Assembly: GCF_001423965.1 (NCBI RefSeq)
Contig: NZ_LMPV01000008.1
Coordinates: 158,760-222,759 of the forward strand
Length of the DNA stretch: 64,000 bases
Origin: Exiguobacterium sp. Leaf196
Lineage (GTDB): Bacteria; Bacillota; Bacilli; Exiguobacteriales; Exiguobacteriaceae
Direction: 5' to 3'
Positions 42,993 to 52,538 of this stretch are shown one piece after another. The notes under the pieces are model-generated. The model was not told the DNA's origin. It searched no databases and saw nothing but the letters and a program-made list of their open reading frames with translations. The position numbers and the translations under genes were made by a program. Position 1 is the stretch's first letter; each line of letters opens with the position of its first letter.

Positions 42993-43871
42993 TTACGTTT
43001 GCGAAACATAATCGAACGTGGCATCACATTCGGAAAAACGTTCCTTCAATTGACTGACGCGGTCAGCTGGGAGTGGACCACGTTCAATCAATTGCTGGTT
43101 CAAAGCGAGGTGTTCTGGTCGAGACGTTCCGATGATGGCCGTCGTGATTCCAGGTTCGAAAACTGTAAAACGTAACGCGGTCTCAAGCCAGCTAGATTCC
43201 TCGAGTGGATAAGCCAGTTGTTGCGCTCGCTCCCAGTATGGTTCAACATATTGTCCGACCGGACGATCCGTGAAGCGCCACGGTGCATTACCGATTGGAC
43301 GTTTGGCGATGACCCCGTGATTCAAAAGTGTAGGTAAGACTTGATCGACGCGTTGATCAAACAGATTGAAGGATGTCTGGAAACTATCGAAGCGTTTCGT
43401 TTCGATGGCATACTGCAAATCTTCTCGGTCACCAGAATAAGCGATGACTCGGACTTTCCCAGCTTGTTTTGCTTGTTCAAGCGCTTCGATGACGTCACTT
43501 TGAGCGAGGATTTCTCGACTACAAGAATGTAAGTGTACGATGTCGAGATGATTCGTTTGCATCGTCTGTAAGGCTTGATCGATGCCACCTTGAACCGCTT
43601 CAAACGTCCAATCCTGTGTACCGGGAACATCATAGCCGACTTTCGTCGACAAAATGACGTCGTGCCGACGATTCTTTAGAAATTGTCCGACGCGTTGCTC
43701 CGATAAGCCATAGCCGCGTGCTGTATCGATCAGATTGATGCCAAGATCACGTGCTTGTTCGAGCAAATAGATTGCTTCGCGGCCCGTCATCTGTTCTGCA
43801 CCGATGTGACCGGCTCCGAACCCAAGCGGGGACACAAATAGATCGGATGTTCCAAAACGTCTTAACTCCAT
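42993..43871 (-). CDS. Aldo/keto reductase
   Basis: 292 residues, TIM barrel. Catalytic Asp and Tyr in DTARGYGLSE (about 49-54), Lys in LSTKVG (about 77) and His in VHLHSC (about 112) are intact; NADPH-binding AIIGTSRPEH lies near 245. Oxidoreductase of unknown substrate. AAGGAAG precedes the ATG. It lies 32 bases after the TVP38 gene, on the same strand. Confidence 0.9.
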   Translation of the reverse strand: MELRRFGTSDLFVSPLGFGAGHIGAEQMTGREAIYLLEQARDLGINLIDTARGYGLSEQRVGQFLKNRRHDVILSTKVGYDVPGTQDWTFEAVQGGIDQALQTMQTNHLDIVHLHSCSREILAQSDVIEALEQAKQAGKVRVIAYSGDREDLQYAIETKRFDSFQTSFNLFDQRVDQVLPTLLNHGVIAKRPIGNAPWRFTDRPVGQYVEPYWERAQQLAYPLEESSWLETALRFTVFEPGITTAIIGTSRPEHLALNQQLIERGPLPADRVSQLKERFSECDATFDYVSQT

Positions 43872-43903
43872 GAACGATACTTCCTTTCAGACAACCTGTA
43901 GTT

Positions 43904-44467
43904 TTATATCGATGATGCTCGTTTTTGGCGATTACGATAGATCAGATAACCAACGAGTGCCACGCCTGCAATCGACCATTGGACGATGGACGAGAATTGC
44001 ATGAATTGATGGACAGCGAGCACTTCGACTAACATCGCTGGAATTTTTCCAATCGTACTCGCAGTTAGGAAGAGTAAGATGGAAATACCACTAGCAGCAC
44101 TGACAATGTTGACGATGCCTGACGGGACAAATGGTAACAGCCGTAACAAAATGATCGTCCAAAAAGCTTCATGTCCTTGTTGTGTTTGGAGCTTTTGTTG
44201 CAAACGATTGACTCGATCTGGAAGCGGGCGACGAAGGGCATATCGTAGTCCTTTCCGGTAAAGTAGAAACGCACAAACCGCACCTAGGACTTCACCAGTG
44301 AAGGAGAGCAATGTGCCCGTCCATAGCCCGAAATAGACAAGATTCGCAGCGGTGACGAACGTACTCGGTAGGACACCAAGAACACTGATGACGACGCCAA
44401 CCAAGACACTAACGAACGGAGCGAACGGTCCGAAGAGTTCAAAGGTTTGGATGACATGTTGTTCCAT
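43904..44467 (-). CDS. TVP38/TMEM64-family membrane protein
   Basis: 187 residues with about five membrane segments and the VTT (SNARE-associated) core, with GLWTGTLLSFTGEVLGAVCAF and LRLLPFVPSGIVNIVSAASG (about 107-126). Related DedA/VTT proteins flip phospholipids or undecaprenyl phosphate. The start overlaps the histidine kinase stop by one base (TAATG), so it is translationally coupled to the two-component system and may be its effector or sensor partner. Confidence 0.85.
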   Translation of the reverse strand: MEQHVIQTFELFGPFAPFVSVLVGVVISVLGVLPSTFVTAANLVYFGLWTGTLLSFTGEVLGAVCAFLLYRKGLRYALRRPLPDRVNRLQQKLQTQQGHEAFWTIILLRLLPFVPSGIVNIVSAASGISILLFLTASTIGKIPAMLVEVLAVHQFMQFSSIVQWSIAGVALVGYLIYRNRQKRASSI

Positions 44468-45861
44468 TATTCGAATTCATCCTCTTCATCCGGAAGAAGC
44501 GGTAACTCGATGTGGACGGTCGTTCCTTCTCCAAGAACGGAGTCGAACCGAATCGTCCCATCATGACGATCGATGATGTGTTTTGTGATCGCAAGACCAA
44601 GACCGGTTCCGCCATCTTTCCGCGTCCGTGATTTATCGACGCGATAAAAACGTTTCGTCAGTCGATCGAGATGTTCTTCCGGAATGCCTTCTCCTTCGTC
44701 CCGGATAAGACAATGCGTCCGATCGCCGATCGTTTCAGTCGATAAGAAGATCTGTTTGCCGGGCGGTGTGTATCGTAAAGCGTTATCGAGTAAATTGCCG
44801 AAGACTTGCTCGAGACGGTCTGTATCGCCTAAGACAATTTGATCCGGATCGAGATTCATCACGAACGTGACTCCTTTTGACTGGGCGATCGGTTCCATCC
44901 GGTAAATGACATCTTCAAGTACTTGACTGAAGACAAGTGGTTGTTTCGACATCGGATAGGAATCGCGTTCAAGTTGAGCGAGATCGAGCAGATCATTGAC
45001 GAGACGTTGCAGACGCTCCGTTTCCCGCTCAATGATTTGGTAATACTGCGCACGCTTTTCTTCCTCGAGCGAATCATCCTGCATCATCTCCGTATAGCCA
45101 CGAATGTAGGAGAGAGGTGTCCGCAATTCATGACTGACGTTTGCGAGGAACTCCTTCCGCTGCTCGTCGACCTCACCGAGCGATTCCGCCATCTTGTTCA
45201 ATGTTTCTGCGAGTTCTCCGATTTCATCGTCCGATTGAATCGGAATCCGGTAATCAAAGTCACCTTGTGCATAAACAGTCGAGGCGCGCTTCATGTCGAT
45301 CAACGGACGGATGATCGTATCGATGATTTGTCGTCCGAAGATGACGAGATTCAAGACGATCAGTCCGATCATGAAGAAGATCATCAGGCGGAGTGGGCGG
45401 AATGGTTCACTGATTTGACCGAGTTCTAGATATAAAATCAATGTACCGACCAGTCGATTGTTTTCGATGATCGGAAATCCAGTCATTAGAATGTCCGTTC
45501 CTTCTATCGGATGGGTCCGGCTCGAGACGACCGTCTCGCCATTACGAAGCTGTTCGATGTCCGCATTCGTCAAAAAACGGAGTCCTGCCGGATTTTTCTT
45601 CAGAAAATCGATGAAGAAGACTTTCGATTCCGTCAATTCATTCGTATAAGTCATCCCATCGTAAAAAGCACCAGATAAGCCTTCGGACTTGTAAATGTTG
45701 ATTAGCTTTTCCCCTCGGTTCAATAAGATATCTTCTTGCGTCTGAAGATAGAACCGGTCGTAGAGATAAAACGTCAGCAGGACGAACAGAATGGCAGAAA
45801 AAACGCTCGTGAACCAAATCGTGATCCAAATCCGGCGCCGGATCGTATAGCGCTTAATCAT
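44467..45861 (-). CDS. Sensor histidine kinase (OmpR-class partner)
   Basis: 464 residues. TM1 (about 12-34), an extracytoplasmic domain (about 35-155), TM2 (about 157-178), HAMP, HisKA with VSHELRTPLSYIRGY (His about 244), then N, G1 DEGEGIPEE and G2 GGTGLGL boxes. Ligand unknown. The ATG overlaps the response-regulator stop (ATGA). Part of the RR-HK-TVP38 operon. Confidence 0.92.
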   Translation of the reverse strand: MIKRYTIRRRIWITIWFTSVFSAILFVLLTFYLYDRFYLQTQEDILLNRGEKLINIYKSEGLSGAFYDGMTYTNELTESKVFFIDFLKKNPAGLRFLTNADIEQLRNGETVVSSRTHPIEGTDILMTGFPIIENNRLVGTLILYLELGQISEPFRPLRLMIFFMIGLIVLNLVIFGRQIIDTIIRPLIDMKRASTVYAQGDFDYRIPIQSDDEIGELAETLNKMAESLGEVDEQRKEFLANVSHELRTPLSYIRGYTEMMQDDSLEEEKRAQYYQIIERETERLQRLVNDLLDLAQLERDSYPMSKQPLVFSQVLEDVIYRMEPIAQSKGVTFVMNLDPDQIVLGDTDRLEQVFGNLLDNALRYTPPGKQIFLSTETIGDRTHCLIRDEGEGIPEEHLDRLTKRFYRVDKSRTRKDGGTGLGLAITKHIIDRHDGTIRFDSVLGEGTTVHIELPLLPDEEDEFE

Positions 45862-46541
45862 ACTTCCTCGAATTTATAACCGATGCCCCAGACGGTTTGA
45901 ATCGAGCCACCAGCTTCCCCGAGCTTTAAACGAAGTGTTTTGATATGCGTATCGACCGTCCGTAAGTTCCCGATATAATCCGCACCCCAAATTTGATCGA
46001 GTAACTGTTCGCGAGAAAAGACCTTATCATTGTTTTGAGCGAACAGATGCAGCAAATCAAATTCCTTGCGCGTCAGACTGACCGGTTTGCCATTGACATG
46101 GACACTCCGACTTTCAGTGTCGAGTTCAAGCATACCGAGCGTTAAAGTAGCCGATTGATCAACTGTAAAGCGGTGAGAACGACGAAGAGTCGCTTCGATA
46201 CGAGCAAGTAGTTCTCGGGGGCTGAATGGTTTTGTAATATAGTCATCAGCTCCGATTTTCAGACCGTGGATGCGGTCGAGTTCGTCCGAACGTGCCGTCA
46301 GCATGATGATCGGAACATTTGAGAACTCACGGATGCGCATACAGGCTGTCAAGCCGTCCATTTCCGGCATCATGACATCGAGTAGAACGAGATGGAATGT
46401 ATTTTGTTGAATGAGATGGATGGCTTCTTGTCCGTTAGAAGCTGTCATCGTCGTGTAGTGTTCTTTTTCGAGATTCGAGACGAGAAGGTCACGCATTTGT
46501 GCTTCGTCATCTACTACGAGAATGTTAAACGATTCTGGCAT
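45858..46541 (-). CDS. OmpR/PhoB-family response regulator
   Basis: 227 residues. Receiver with VVDDEAQMRD, phospho-Asp in LLDVMMPEMDG (about 53) and TKPFSPREL; winged-helix DNA-binding domain from about 130 (LTRKEFDLLHLFAQN, RTVDTHIKTLRLKLG). I chose MPESFNIL, nine bases after ATGGAG; an earlier in-frame ATG overlaps this site. First gene of a three-gene operon. Confidence 0.93.
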   Translation of the reverse strand: MPESFNILVVDDEAQMRDLLVSNLEKEHYTTMTASNGQEAIHLIQQNTFHLVLLDVMMPEMDGLTACMRIREFSNVPIIMLTARSDELDRIHGLKIGADDYITKPFSPRELLARIEATLRRSHRFTVDQSATLTLGMLELDTESRSVHVNGKPVSLTRKEFDLLHLFAQNNDKVFSREQLLDQIWGADYIGNLRTVDTHIKTLRLKLGEAGGSIQTVWGIGYKFEEV

Positions 46542-46648
46542 TAGTCTTCGCTCCATTTCCTGTAGAAGAAAAGGTTTCTTCCATAAAGATGAGTTTTCTT
46601 ATTTATCATACCATTTCAAACTTTAGAAACGCATGCGTGGACACAAAA

Positions 46649-46676
46649 AAGCATGAGAGACAAGGCCCTCATGCTT
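46649..46676 (-). terminator. Terminator of the GNAT gene
   Basis: Minus-strand AAGCATGAG and CTCATGCTT pair, followed by a T-run. The stem includes the stop codon. Confidence 0.78.
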
Positions 46677-47229
46677 CGAGTTGTTGGTGATCGTATAGTG
46701 TTTCGAGTTCCCGACCATGAATGTACATGTGGAAACTAGATTTTGAGACTTCATACAGCGTGAACTGTGTTTCGCCAGCATTCAATTGCTCAAGAAGCGC
46801 AGGGCGCAACTCATCCGCACAGAACGCATACGGCAATTTTTCAGCTGCTTTTTGTGACCGAATATTGCTTTTGCGAATTTTCATGAAGACACTCTCATAT
46901 CCGAGCTCGAAGAACAGCTCAGAGAAGAAGGCTTCTTTCGCTAAATGATTGTATCCTTTACCATGATACGGTTTACCTAACCATGTACCGAGAAACCCAT
47001 ATTGTCCTTCGATATCGAGTAAACTAATCGTACCAATCGGTTGATCGAATTCATCTAGGATGGTACGTGATACGATTTCACCACGTTCTTCCTCTTCGAT
47101 TGCCTGCTTTGTAGTAAACAGAAATTCATCAAAGTACCGTGTTTTTTGGCGGACGTACGGATATACGTCTTGATGCTGCATCAGTTCGAACAAATCAGCG
47201 CAGTCGCTCAGCTCCCGTTGCTTGAGCAT
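46669..47229 (-). CDS. GNAT-family N-acetyltransferase
   Basis: 186 residues, RimJ-like: acetyl-CoA site around GTWLGKPYHGKGYNHLAKEA (about 81-100) and MKIRKSNIRSQKAAEKL (about 116). Substrate unknown. AAAGGAGG lies nine bases before the ATG. Its own terminator follows. The 230 bases upstream to the amidohydrolase terminator hold no gene I can support. Confidence 0.85.
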   Translation of the reverse strand: MLKQRELSDCADLFELMQHQDVYPYVRQKTRYFDEFLFTTKQAIEEEERGEIVSRTILDEFDQPIGTISLLDIEGQYGFLGTWLGKPYHGKGYNHLAKEAFFSELFFELGYESVFMKIRKSNIRSQKAAEKLPYAFCADELRPALLEQLNAGETQFTLYEVSKSSFHMYIHGRELETLYDHQQLEA

Positions 47230-47420
47230 ACTTCCATTCCTCCTTTTAGGACCGCAAGAATGATTGTCGAAAGCTACCTGTCTGACTCGTTTGAACCGCG
47301 CATGGTATGCCTTCTTCAGTTGTCGGATAAGATAATATTACCTTCTTTTTTTAAAATTGCAAGAAAATAATTTTTGTGAAAAAAGATACAAAAACAAGAT
47401 GTTTTCCGTAAGCGTCTAAA

Positions 47421-47456
47421 ACCCCCGAAAGGTGCAAAAAACACCTGGCGGGGGTG
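47421..47456 (-). terminator. Terminator after amidohydrolase gene
   Basis: Minus-strand CCCCCG-CCAGGTG pairs with CACCTT-CGGGGG, followed by TTTT. Confidence 0.8.
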
Positions 47457-47459
47457 GGA

Positions 47460-48599
47460 TTAAGTCAAGTTCAGTTGAGCGTGTTCAAAAATGATTTTTC
47501 CATCAATCATCGTCATGAGCGGCTTCGCTAAATAGTCGAGTGGGAAGTGACTCCACAAGACGAGATCCGCGTCTTTTCCGACCTCGATCGATCCGACACG
47601 ATCGTCCACACCGAGCGAACGGGCTGGATGAATCGTGATCGCGCGTAAGGCGACATCGACCGGTAGACCTTCTCGTGCGGCAAGACCAGCACAGAGGTTC
47701 AAGTATTGGACAGGCGTGTATGGATGATCGGTCGTAATCGAAATTTCAAGACCATGTTCGTGAAGAATCCGGTACGTTTCCCATGTCTTATTCTTCAGTT
47801 CGATTTTAGACTTTCGCGTAAAGGTTGGTCCAACCGTCACTTTTTCGATCGGTAATTGTTCCATCTCTTTTGCGACGAGATGACCTTCCGTGCAATGTTC
47901 GATGCGTAAATCAAGATCAAACTCTTCCGCGAAACGAATGGCGGAAAGGATATCATCTGCTCGATGTGCATGTACACGAAGCGGCATCTTGTGATCGAGG
48001 ACCCGTTTGATCATTTGATGGGCGAAGGTTTCGGAAACCGGTTGCGTTCGAACTTCAAGAAAGGCTTCGCGCAACATCCCCATGATGCCCATCCGTGTCA
48101 GTTCACCGGCACGACCAGCACTATGGACACGCTTCGGGTTTTCACCGAGCGCCACCTTCAGACCCGCATACTTTCGAAGAATCATATCATCGATGAATCG
48201 TCCGTGCGTTTTGATGACACTCGTGACGCCACCGATGATGTTCATGCTACCCGGCATGACTTGAACGGTCGTGATTCCGTGTTCGACAGCTTCCTTAAAG
48301 CCTTCATCCAGCGGATAAACGCCATCAATGGCACGCAGATGAGGAGTCATCGCGAAAATCGTCTCATTCGCATCATTTCCGACGGTTCCGGTACCTTCGT
48401 CATATAATCCGAGATGTGTATGGGCATCGATGAAACCGGGCAATAAAAAGTGACCTTCTGCTTCAATGACTTGATCGTCTTCTAAATGATCCAGTAATTC
48501 ACCGATTTCAATGATTTTCCCATCACGAATGCGGATGTCCCCGTAAAAACTGTCCGAAGTAATCGGATAGATATGTGCATTTCGAATTAAGATATCCAA
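47460..48599 (-). CDS. Amidohydrolase (metal-dependent)
   Basis: 379 residues. DAHTHLG (HxH, about 59-61), a candidate carbamylated lysine region, HAHRADD (about 206), RIEHCTEGH (about 226) and TTDHPY (about 285) supply the metal ligands of the amidohydrolase superfamily; IEVGKDADLVLW is the usual C-terminal beta-sandwich segment. Substrate unknown; imidazolonepropionase-like or dihydroorotase-like relatives are possible. TTG start, seven bases after AAGGGTGG. No histidine-utilisation genes are nearby. Confidence 0.85.
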   Translation of the reverse strand: MDILIRNAHIYPITSDSFYGDIRIRDGKIIEIGELLDHLEDDQVIEAEGHFLLPGFIDAHTHLGLYDEGTGTVGNDANETIFAMTPHLRAIDGVYPLDEGFKEAVEHGITTVQVMPGSMNIIGGVTSVIKTHGRFIDDMILRKYAGLKVALGENPKRVHSAGRAGELTRMGIMGMLREAFLEVRTQPVSETFAHQMIKRVLDHKMPLRVHAHRADDILSAIRFAEEFDLDLRIEHCTEGHLVAKEMEQLPIEKVTVGPTFTRKSKIELKNKTWETYRILHEHGLEISITTDHPYTPVQYLNLCAGLAAREGLPVDVALRAITIHPARSLGVDDRVGSIEVGKDADLVLWSHFPLDYLAKPLMTMIDGKIIFEHAQLNLT

Positions 48600-48617
48600 G
48601 TATCGTCCACCCTTGTA

Positions 48618-49526
48618 CTAGTTTGAATGCTCGATTGCTCGTAATGCATCCTTTAGTTCAGCATACCGAAACTTGTATCCGTTTTCGAGCGCTTTTTTCG
48701 GGACGACACGAGCTCCTTCTAGTACAATCGTACTCTTTTCACCGAGTGCGAGTTCTAATGCGAAGCGTGGTGCCGGGAGCCAGTGTGGGCGATGTAAGAC
48801 TTTTCCGATCGTCTGTCCGAAACGGCGCATCGTCTCCGGGTGAGGCGCAGTGATGTTCAGCGGTCCTTCGACTGTCGGAGTTTCAAGCGCGAATAGGAAT
48901 AAATCGACTAAATCATCGATATGGACCCAGGAGACCCACTGTTTACCGTCGCCCATCGTCCCACCACCAAACAAAACATAAGGCAGACGCATTAACGGAT
49001 AAGCGCCACCGGCTTTCGTCAAGACGACACCGATTCGTGGATGGACGAGTCGAATGCCAGCGTCAGCAATCGGACGAGCAAGATCTTCCCACGCAACACA
49101 GACATGACTTAAGAAGTCAGCGGTCGGTGGAAGGGATTGATCTTCAGAGAAGGTTTGATGCCGATCTTGTCCGTAAATGCCAACCGCAGAAGCAGACAAA
49201 ACGACATTTGGTTTTTGATCGAGTGCTTCAACGATTCGCACGAGCTCCTTCGTTGTACTGGCGCGGCTGTCGAGAATGACGCGTTTACGTTCATCCGTCC
49301 AACGTCCGTCGTTGATCGAAGCACCAGCCAGATGAATGAATGCATCGACGCCCTCTAAGTGCTGTTCCGGTTTTGCGTCTTCTGTCATCCACTTGATATA
49401 TGTGACATGCGCATCGTTCGCTTTCGGATGACGCGTCAAGATAAATATGTGATGTCCTTGCTCTAATAAACGCTTCGTCAAGGCTTGACCAATCATACCG
49501 GTTCCACCGGTAATCGCAATGTTCAT
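48618..49526 (-). CDS. yfhF: TIGR01777-family NAD(P)-binding epimerase-like protein (YfhF)
   Basis: 302 residues of the extended SDR fold: N-terminal ITGGTGMIGQAL (about 4-15) and the C-terminal DUF1731 region (about 250-302, RFALELALGEKSTIVLEGARV). Often named SulA-like or cell-division inhibitor without proof. ATG nine bases after GGGAGG. Divergent from recX, as yfhF is beside recX in B. subtilis. Confidence 0.9.
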   Translation of the reverse strand: MNIAITGGTGMIGQALTKRLLEQGHHIFILTRHPKANDAHVTYIKWMTEDAKPEQHLEGVDAFIHLAGASINDGRWTDERKRVILDSRASTTKELVRIVEALDQKPNVVLSASAVGIYGQDRHQTFSEDQSLPPTADFLSHVCVAWEDLARPIADAGIRLVHPRIGVVLTKAGGAYPLMRLPYVLFGGGTMGDGKQWVSWVHIDDLVDLFLFALETPTVEGPLNITAPHPETMRRFGQTIGKVLHRPHWLPAPRFALELALGEKSTIVLEGARVVPKKALENGYKFRYAELKDALRAIEHSN

Positions 49527-49659
49527 GTAATTCATCCTCCCTGAAATAAGTAAAAGTAGCTTCTTTCCATTTGTTCCCGTTCCATGGTTTCACTCAAACA
49601 TAGACCTGCCTGTTCATGATATCGTAGAACTACCGAGTCAGGTTAGAGGAGGGAATGTA

Positions 49660-50475
49660 ATGAAGATCAAACGGATCTCGACACAGAAAAAGAACAGCGA
49701 ACGATTTAATATCTATGTCGAGCGTGATGGCAAAGAAGAGTATGCCTTTGCCGTAGACGTCGATATTTTAATCAAATACAATCTGCAACGCGATAAAGAA
49801 CTCGATGATGACTTCGTCAAGGAAGTATTGACGGCTGAAGAACAGCAGAAAGCATATCGTCTCTCATTGAATCATTTATCGTACCGCATGCGGGCGACGA
49901 GTGAAGTCGTCGCGTATTTAACAGAGAAAGAGACACCGGAGCATGCGATCAAACATGCAATCGAGCGATTGACAGAGCAACGCTATCTAGATGATCAACA
50001 GTTCGCACTTGCTTATACGGCAACGAAAAAAGCGACGACACCACAAGGACCTGGACGGATTCGCCGCGACCTTGAGGCATTGAAGATACCGAAGATAGCG
50101 ATTGATGAAGCGATCGTGACGTTTACGGATGAAGAAGAATACGAAAAAGTCCTGAAGTTTTTGCGGCAAAAGCAAAAAGAGCTGCAACGGCGTTCCGTGC
50201 GGGAACTGACGCAAAAGCTACAGATGACACTCATGCAACGCGGTTTCTCGTCCGACTTGATCAAGGCGGGTATCGAAGAGGTGTTCCGAGCTGAAGAAGG
50301 GGACGAAGAAGAACAAGCGGCCCTTTATCAAGCACGCAAGTATTATCCGAAATACCGGCAACTTGAACCGTTCGAACGCGAACAGAAAGTGAAGCAAGCG
50401 CTCGTCCGAAAAGGATTTCCATACGGACTAGCGGCTCAAGTCCTTGAACAAGTCAAAGAAGAAGAGGTGGAATAA
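49660..50475 (+). CDS. recX: RecX, regulator of RecA
   Basis: 271 residues, highly charged and helical, with RecX repeats (LSYRMRATSEVVAYL about 75, RGFSSDLIKAGIEEVF, RKGFPYGLAAQVLEQV near the C-terminus). RecX binds and limits RecA filaments. GAGGAGGGAATGTA precedes the ATG. In B. subtilis yfhH follows directly; here a drug-exporter locus is inserted. Confidence 0.92.
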   Translation: MKIKRISTQKKNSERFNIYVERDGKEEYAFAVDVDILIKYNLQRDKELDDDFVKEVLTAEEQQKAYRLSLNHLSYRMRATSEVVAYLTEKETPEHAIKHAIERLTEQRYLDDQQFALAYTATKKATTPQGPGRIRRDLEALKIPKIAIDEAIVTFTDEEEYEKVLKFLRQKQKELQRRSVRELTQKLQMTLMQRGFSSDLIKAGIEEVFRAEEGDEEEQAALYQARKYYPKYRQLEPFEREQKVKQALVRKGFPYGLAAQVLEQVKEEEVE

Positions 50476-50493
50476 TAAAAGCAAGACGAAAAA

Positions 50494-50523
50494 TTGACAA
50501 TTATCCGACAATTGTGCTATTCT
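50494..50523 (+). promoter_or_regulatory. Strong promoter of the bmr leader transcript
   Basis: Perfect TTGACA, an 18-base spacer and TATTCT with an extended TGC before it. Confidence 0.85.
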
Positions 50524-50555
50524 ACGCACAGACTAAGAAAAGGAGGAACCGTCCT

Positions 50556-50624
50556 ATGAAAAAGCCAATTGGTTTCACTCATATCCAACAGCTGAATACG
50601 ACGGAGACTCTTGAGCACGTATAA
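50556..50624 (+). CDS. Leader peptide upstream of the BmrCD-like exporter (BmrB-like role)
   Basis: 22 codons (begins MKKPIGFTHIQQ, ends LEHV) with a strong AGGAGG ribosome-binding site eight bases upstream, directly after a strong promoter. It is followed by alternative hairpins and a terminator, then two ABC half-transporters. This is the same arrangement as bmrB before bmrCD in B. subtilis, where drug-stalled ribosomes on the leader allow readthrough. The peptide sequence itself need not be conserved. Confidence 0.75.
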   Translation: MKKPIGFTHIQQLNTTETLEHV

Positions 50625-50689
50625 GTAATTCATTTCATGTGCGAGCAAGGGGATTCGTCTCCCGAGCGCGCAGACGAACAAGAATGGAT

Positions 50690-50749
50690 CATGCCCATTT
50701 CAAGGCATACGGATTCTCGGACTGCATCCGGAAATCCGTATGCCTTTTT
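50690..50749 (+). terminator. Attenuator (antiterminator/terminator) before bmrC-like gene
   Basis: The terminator stem AAGGCATACGGATT / AATCCGTATGCCTT (50702-50746) is followed by TTTTT. CATGCC at 50690-50695 can instead pair with GGCAT of the terminator 5' arm, giving a competing stem. A further TTCGTCT/AGACGAA stem (50653-50678) lies between leader ORF and attenuator. Confidence 0.8.
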
Positions 50750-50796
50750 GCGTGCTCGGAAAAAGTACTTCATTTTACAGTAAAGGGGGGACCCTC

Positions 50797-52524
50797 ATGC
50801 GTTTATTTAAGCAATTGAGTTGGTTTCTTAAAGAACACAAATCATCGTACCTCGTAGCAGTCGTCTTGTTAATCATCACCGGCTTCATCGATTTAACGCC
50901 ACCGTGGCTGATCGGTAAGGTCATCGACGGTTTACGATCAGGGTCGATGGACCGGACGACACTTTTGCAGTATGTCATCGGATTAACAGCCATTTCTATC
51001 GTTTCCTTCCTCTTGACGTATCAATGGTTAGCGAAATTATTCGGAACGGCCTTTTTATTAGAACGGACGCTGCGGAGCCGTTTCTTTACGCACTTATTAA
51101 AACTGACGCCGACATTCTATCAAAAGAATCGGACGGGAGACTTGATGGCGCTCGCGACGAACGACTTAAAGGCGGTCGAGCGGACAGCCGGATTTGGTGT
51201 CTTGACGCTTGTCGACTCGTTGAACATGACAGCGATCACGCTTGTTGTCATGGGTGTCGCGATCGATTGGAAGCTGACGCTTGCTGCCTTGTTACCGATG
51301 CCGCTTCTCGCCTACGCGATGAATAAGCTCGGAAGTCAGATTCACGGGCGTTTCATCACGGCCCAGGATTCGTTCGGAACGATGAATGATCAGGTCGTCG
51401 AGTCGATTTCCGGACTGCGTGTCATTCGCTCGTTCGTCCAAGAACCAGTCGACGTTAAACGGTTCGACGATGTCACGACGGATGTTTTTGAGAAAAACAT
51501 GCATGTCGCAAAAATCGATGTCTTATTTGAACCGATCATCAAGTTGCTCGTCGGGTTTAGTTACTTGATCGGCTTATCGTTCGGGACATATCTCGTCTTT
51601 ACGAACGACATCACGCTCGGACAATTGGTCGCCTTTAACATCTATCTCGGGATGCTGATCTGGCCGATGTACGCCTTTGGTGAATTGATCAATGTCATCC
51701 AGCGCGGAACAGCAAGTCTTGATCGCTTAGAAGCAACGATGCGAGTCAAACCGTTGATTGCTTCGACACCGCGGAAACACGTCGAACATCCCGAGCGAAT
51801 CGAGATGAACGATTTGACGTTTACGTATCCAGAGACAGCCCATCCAGTCTTACGAGATTTGAATATTTTGATCGAACAAGGAACGACGATCGGGATCGTC
51901 GGACCAACGGGATCCGGGAAAACGACGTTCTTGCGTCAACTCTTACGTGAGTATCCGATTGGACGGGATATGCTGACAGTCAACGGCGTACCGTATGAAG
52001 ATATTGCGCTAGAGACGGTTCGCGGTTGGACGGGCTATGTGTCACAAGAACATTTACTATTTTCAAAATCTGTTCGGGATAACATTTTGTTTGGTGCAGG
52101 TGAAGCGACAGAAGAAGAATTGCAGGAAGCGATTCGTCTCGCATCGTTCGAAAAAGATATCGAGACGCTTGAACAAGGACTTGAGACGATGGTCGGAGAA
52201 CGTGGTGTCACGTTATCAGGAGGTCAAAAGCAACGTCTGTCGATCGCGCGGGCGATGTTAAAAAAACCAGAATTGCTATTGCTTGATGATTCACTATCAG
52301 CGGTAGACGCGAAAACGGAATCACATATCATTGATTCGATTCGATCGAATCGCCACCAATCGACGACATTGATTGTTGCCCATCGTTTATCGGCAGTGGC
52401 ACATGCGGATGAAATCATCGTCTTACAAGACGGAATGATTTCTGAACGAGGAACACATGACAGCCTGATGGCACAAAATGGCTGGTACGCTCAACAATTC
52501 GAGCGACAAAGTGAAGAAATGTAA
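50797..52524 (+). CDS. bmrC: Heterodimeric ABC multidrug exporter subunit, BmrC-like
   Basis: 575 residues: six membrane segments (to about 305) and an NBD with Walker A GPTGSGKTT (about 366), signature LSGGQKQRLS and Walker B LLLLDDSLSAVD, where the catalytic Glu is replaced by Asp. This degenerate site is typical of one half of heterodimeric exporters and matches BmrC. The ATG follows a stretch of G (AAAGGGGGG). Fifteen bases separate it from its partner gene. Likely drug export induced through the leader attenuator; substrates are inferred. Confidence 0.85.
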   Translation: MRLFKQLSWFLKEHKSSYLVAVVLLIITGFIDLTPPWLIGKVIDGLRSGSMDRTTLLQYVIGLTAISIVSFLLTYQWLAKLFGTAFLLERTLRSRFFTHLLKLTPTFYQKNRTGDLMALATNDLKAVERTAGFGVLTLVDSLNMTAITLVVMGVAIDWKLTLAALLPMPLLAYAMNKLGSQIHGRFITAQDSFGTMNDQVVESISGLRVIRSFVQEPVDVKRFDDVTTDVFEKNMHVAKIDVLFEPIIKLLVGFSYLIGLSFGTYLVFTNDITLGQLVAFNIYLGMLIWPMYAFGELINVIQRGTASLDRLEATMRVKPLIASTPRKHVEHPERIEMNDLTFTYPETAHPVLRDLNILIEQGTTIGIVGPTGSGKTTFLRQLLREYPIGRDMLTVNGVPYEDIALETVRGWTGYVSQEHLLFSKSVRDNILFGAGEATEEELQEAIRLASFEKDIETLEQGLETMVGERGVTLSGGQKQRLSIARAMLKKPELLLLDDSLSAVDAKTESHIIDSIRSNRHQSTTLIVAHRLSAVAHADEIIVLQDGMISERGTHDSLMAQNGWYAQQFERQSEEM

Positions 52525-52538
52525 GGAGGTGCCTCTGC

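Noticed and set aside
44923..45429. 168-codon plus-strand ORF opposite the histidine kinase
   Set aside because: Antisense to conserved HAMP/HisKA coding sequence, with no ribosome-binding site and no family resemblance.
47230..47420. Possible gene or regulatory RNA between the GNAT gene and the amidohydrolase terminator
   Set aside because: Only short, unsupported frames and A/T-rich sequence; no stable stems or promoter pair.
47964..48407. 147-codon plus-strand ORF opposite the amidohydrolase
   Set aside because: Antisense to conserved metal-site coding sequence; no start signal.
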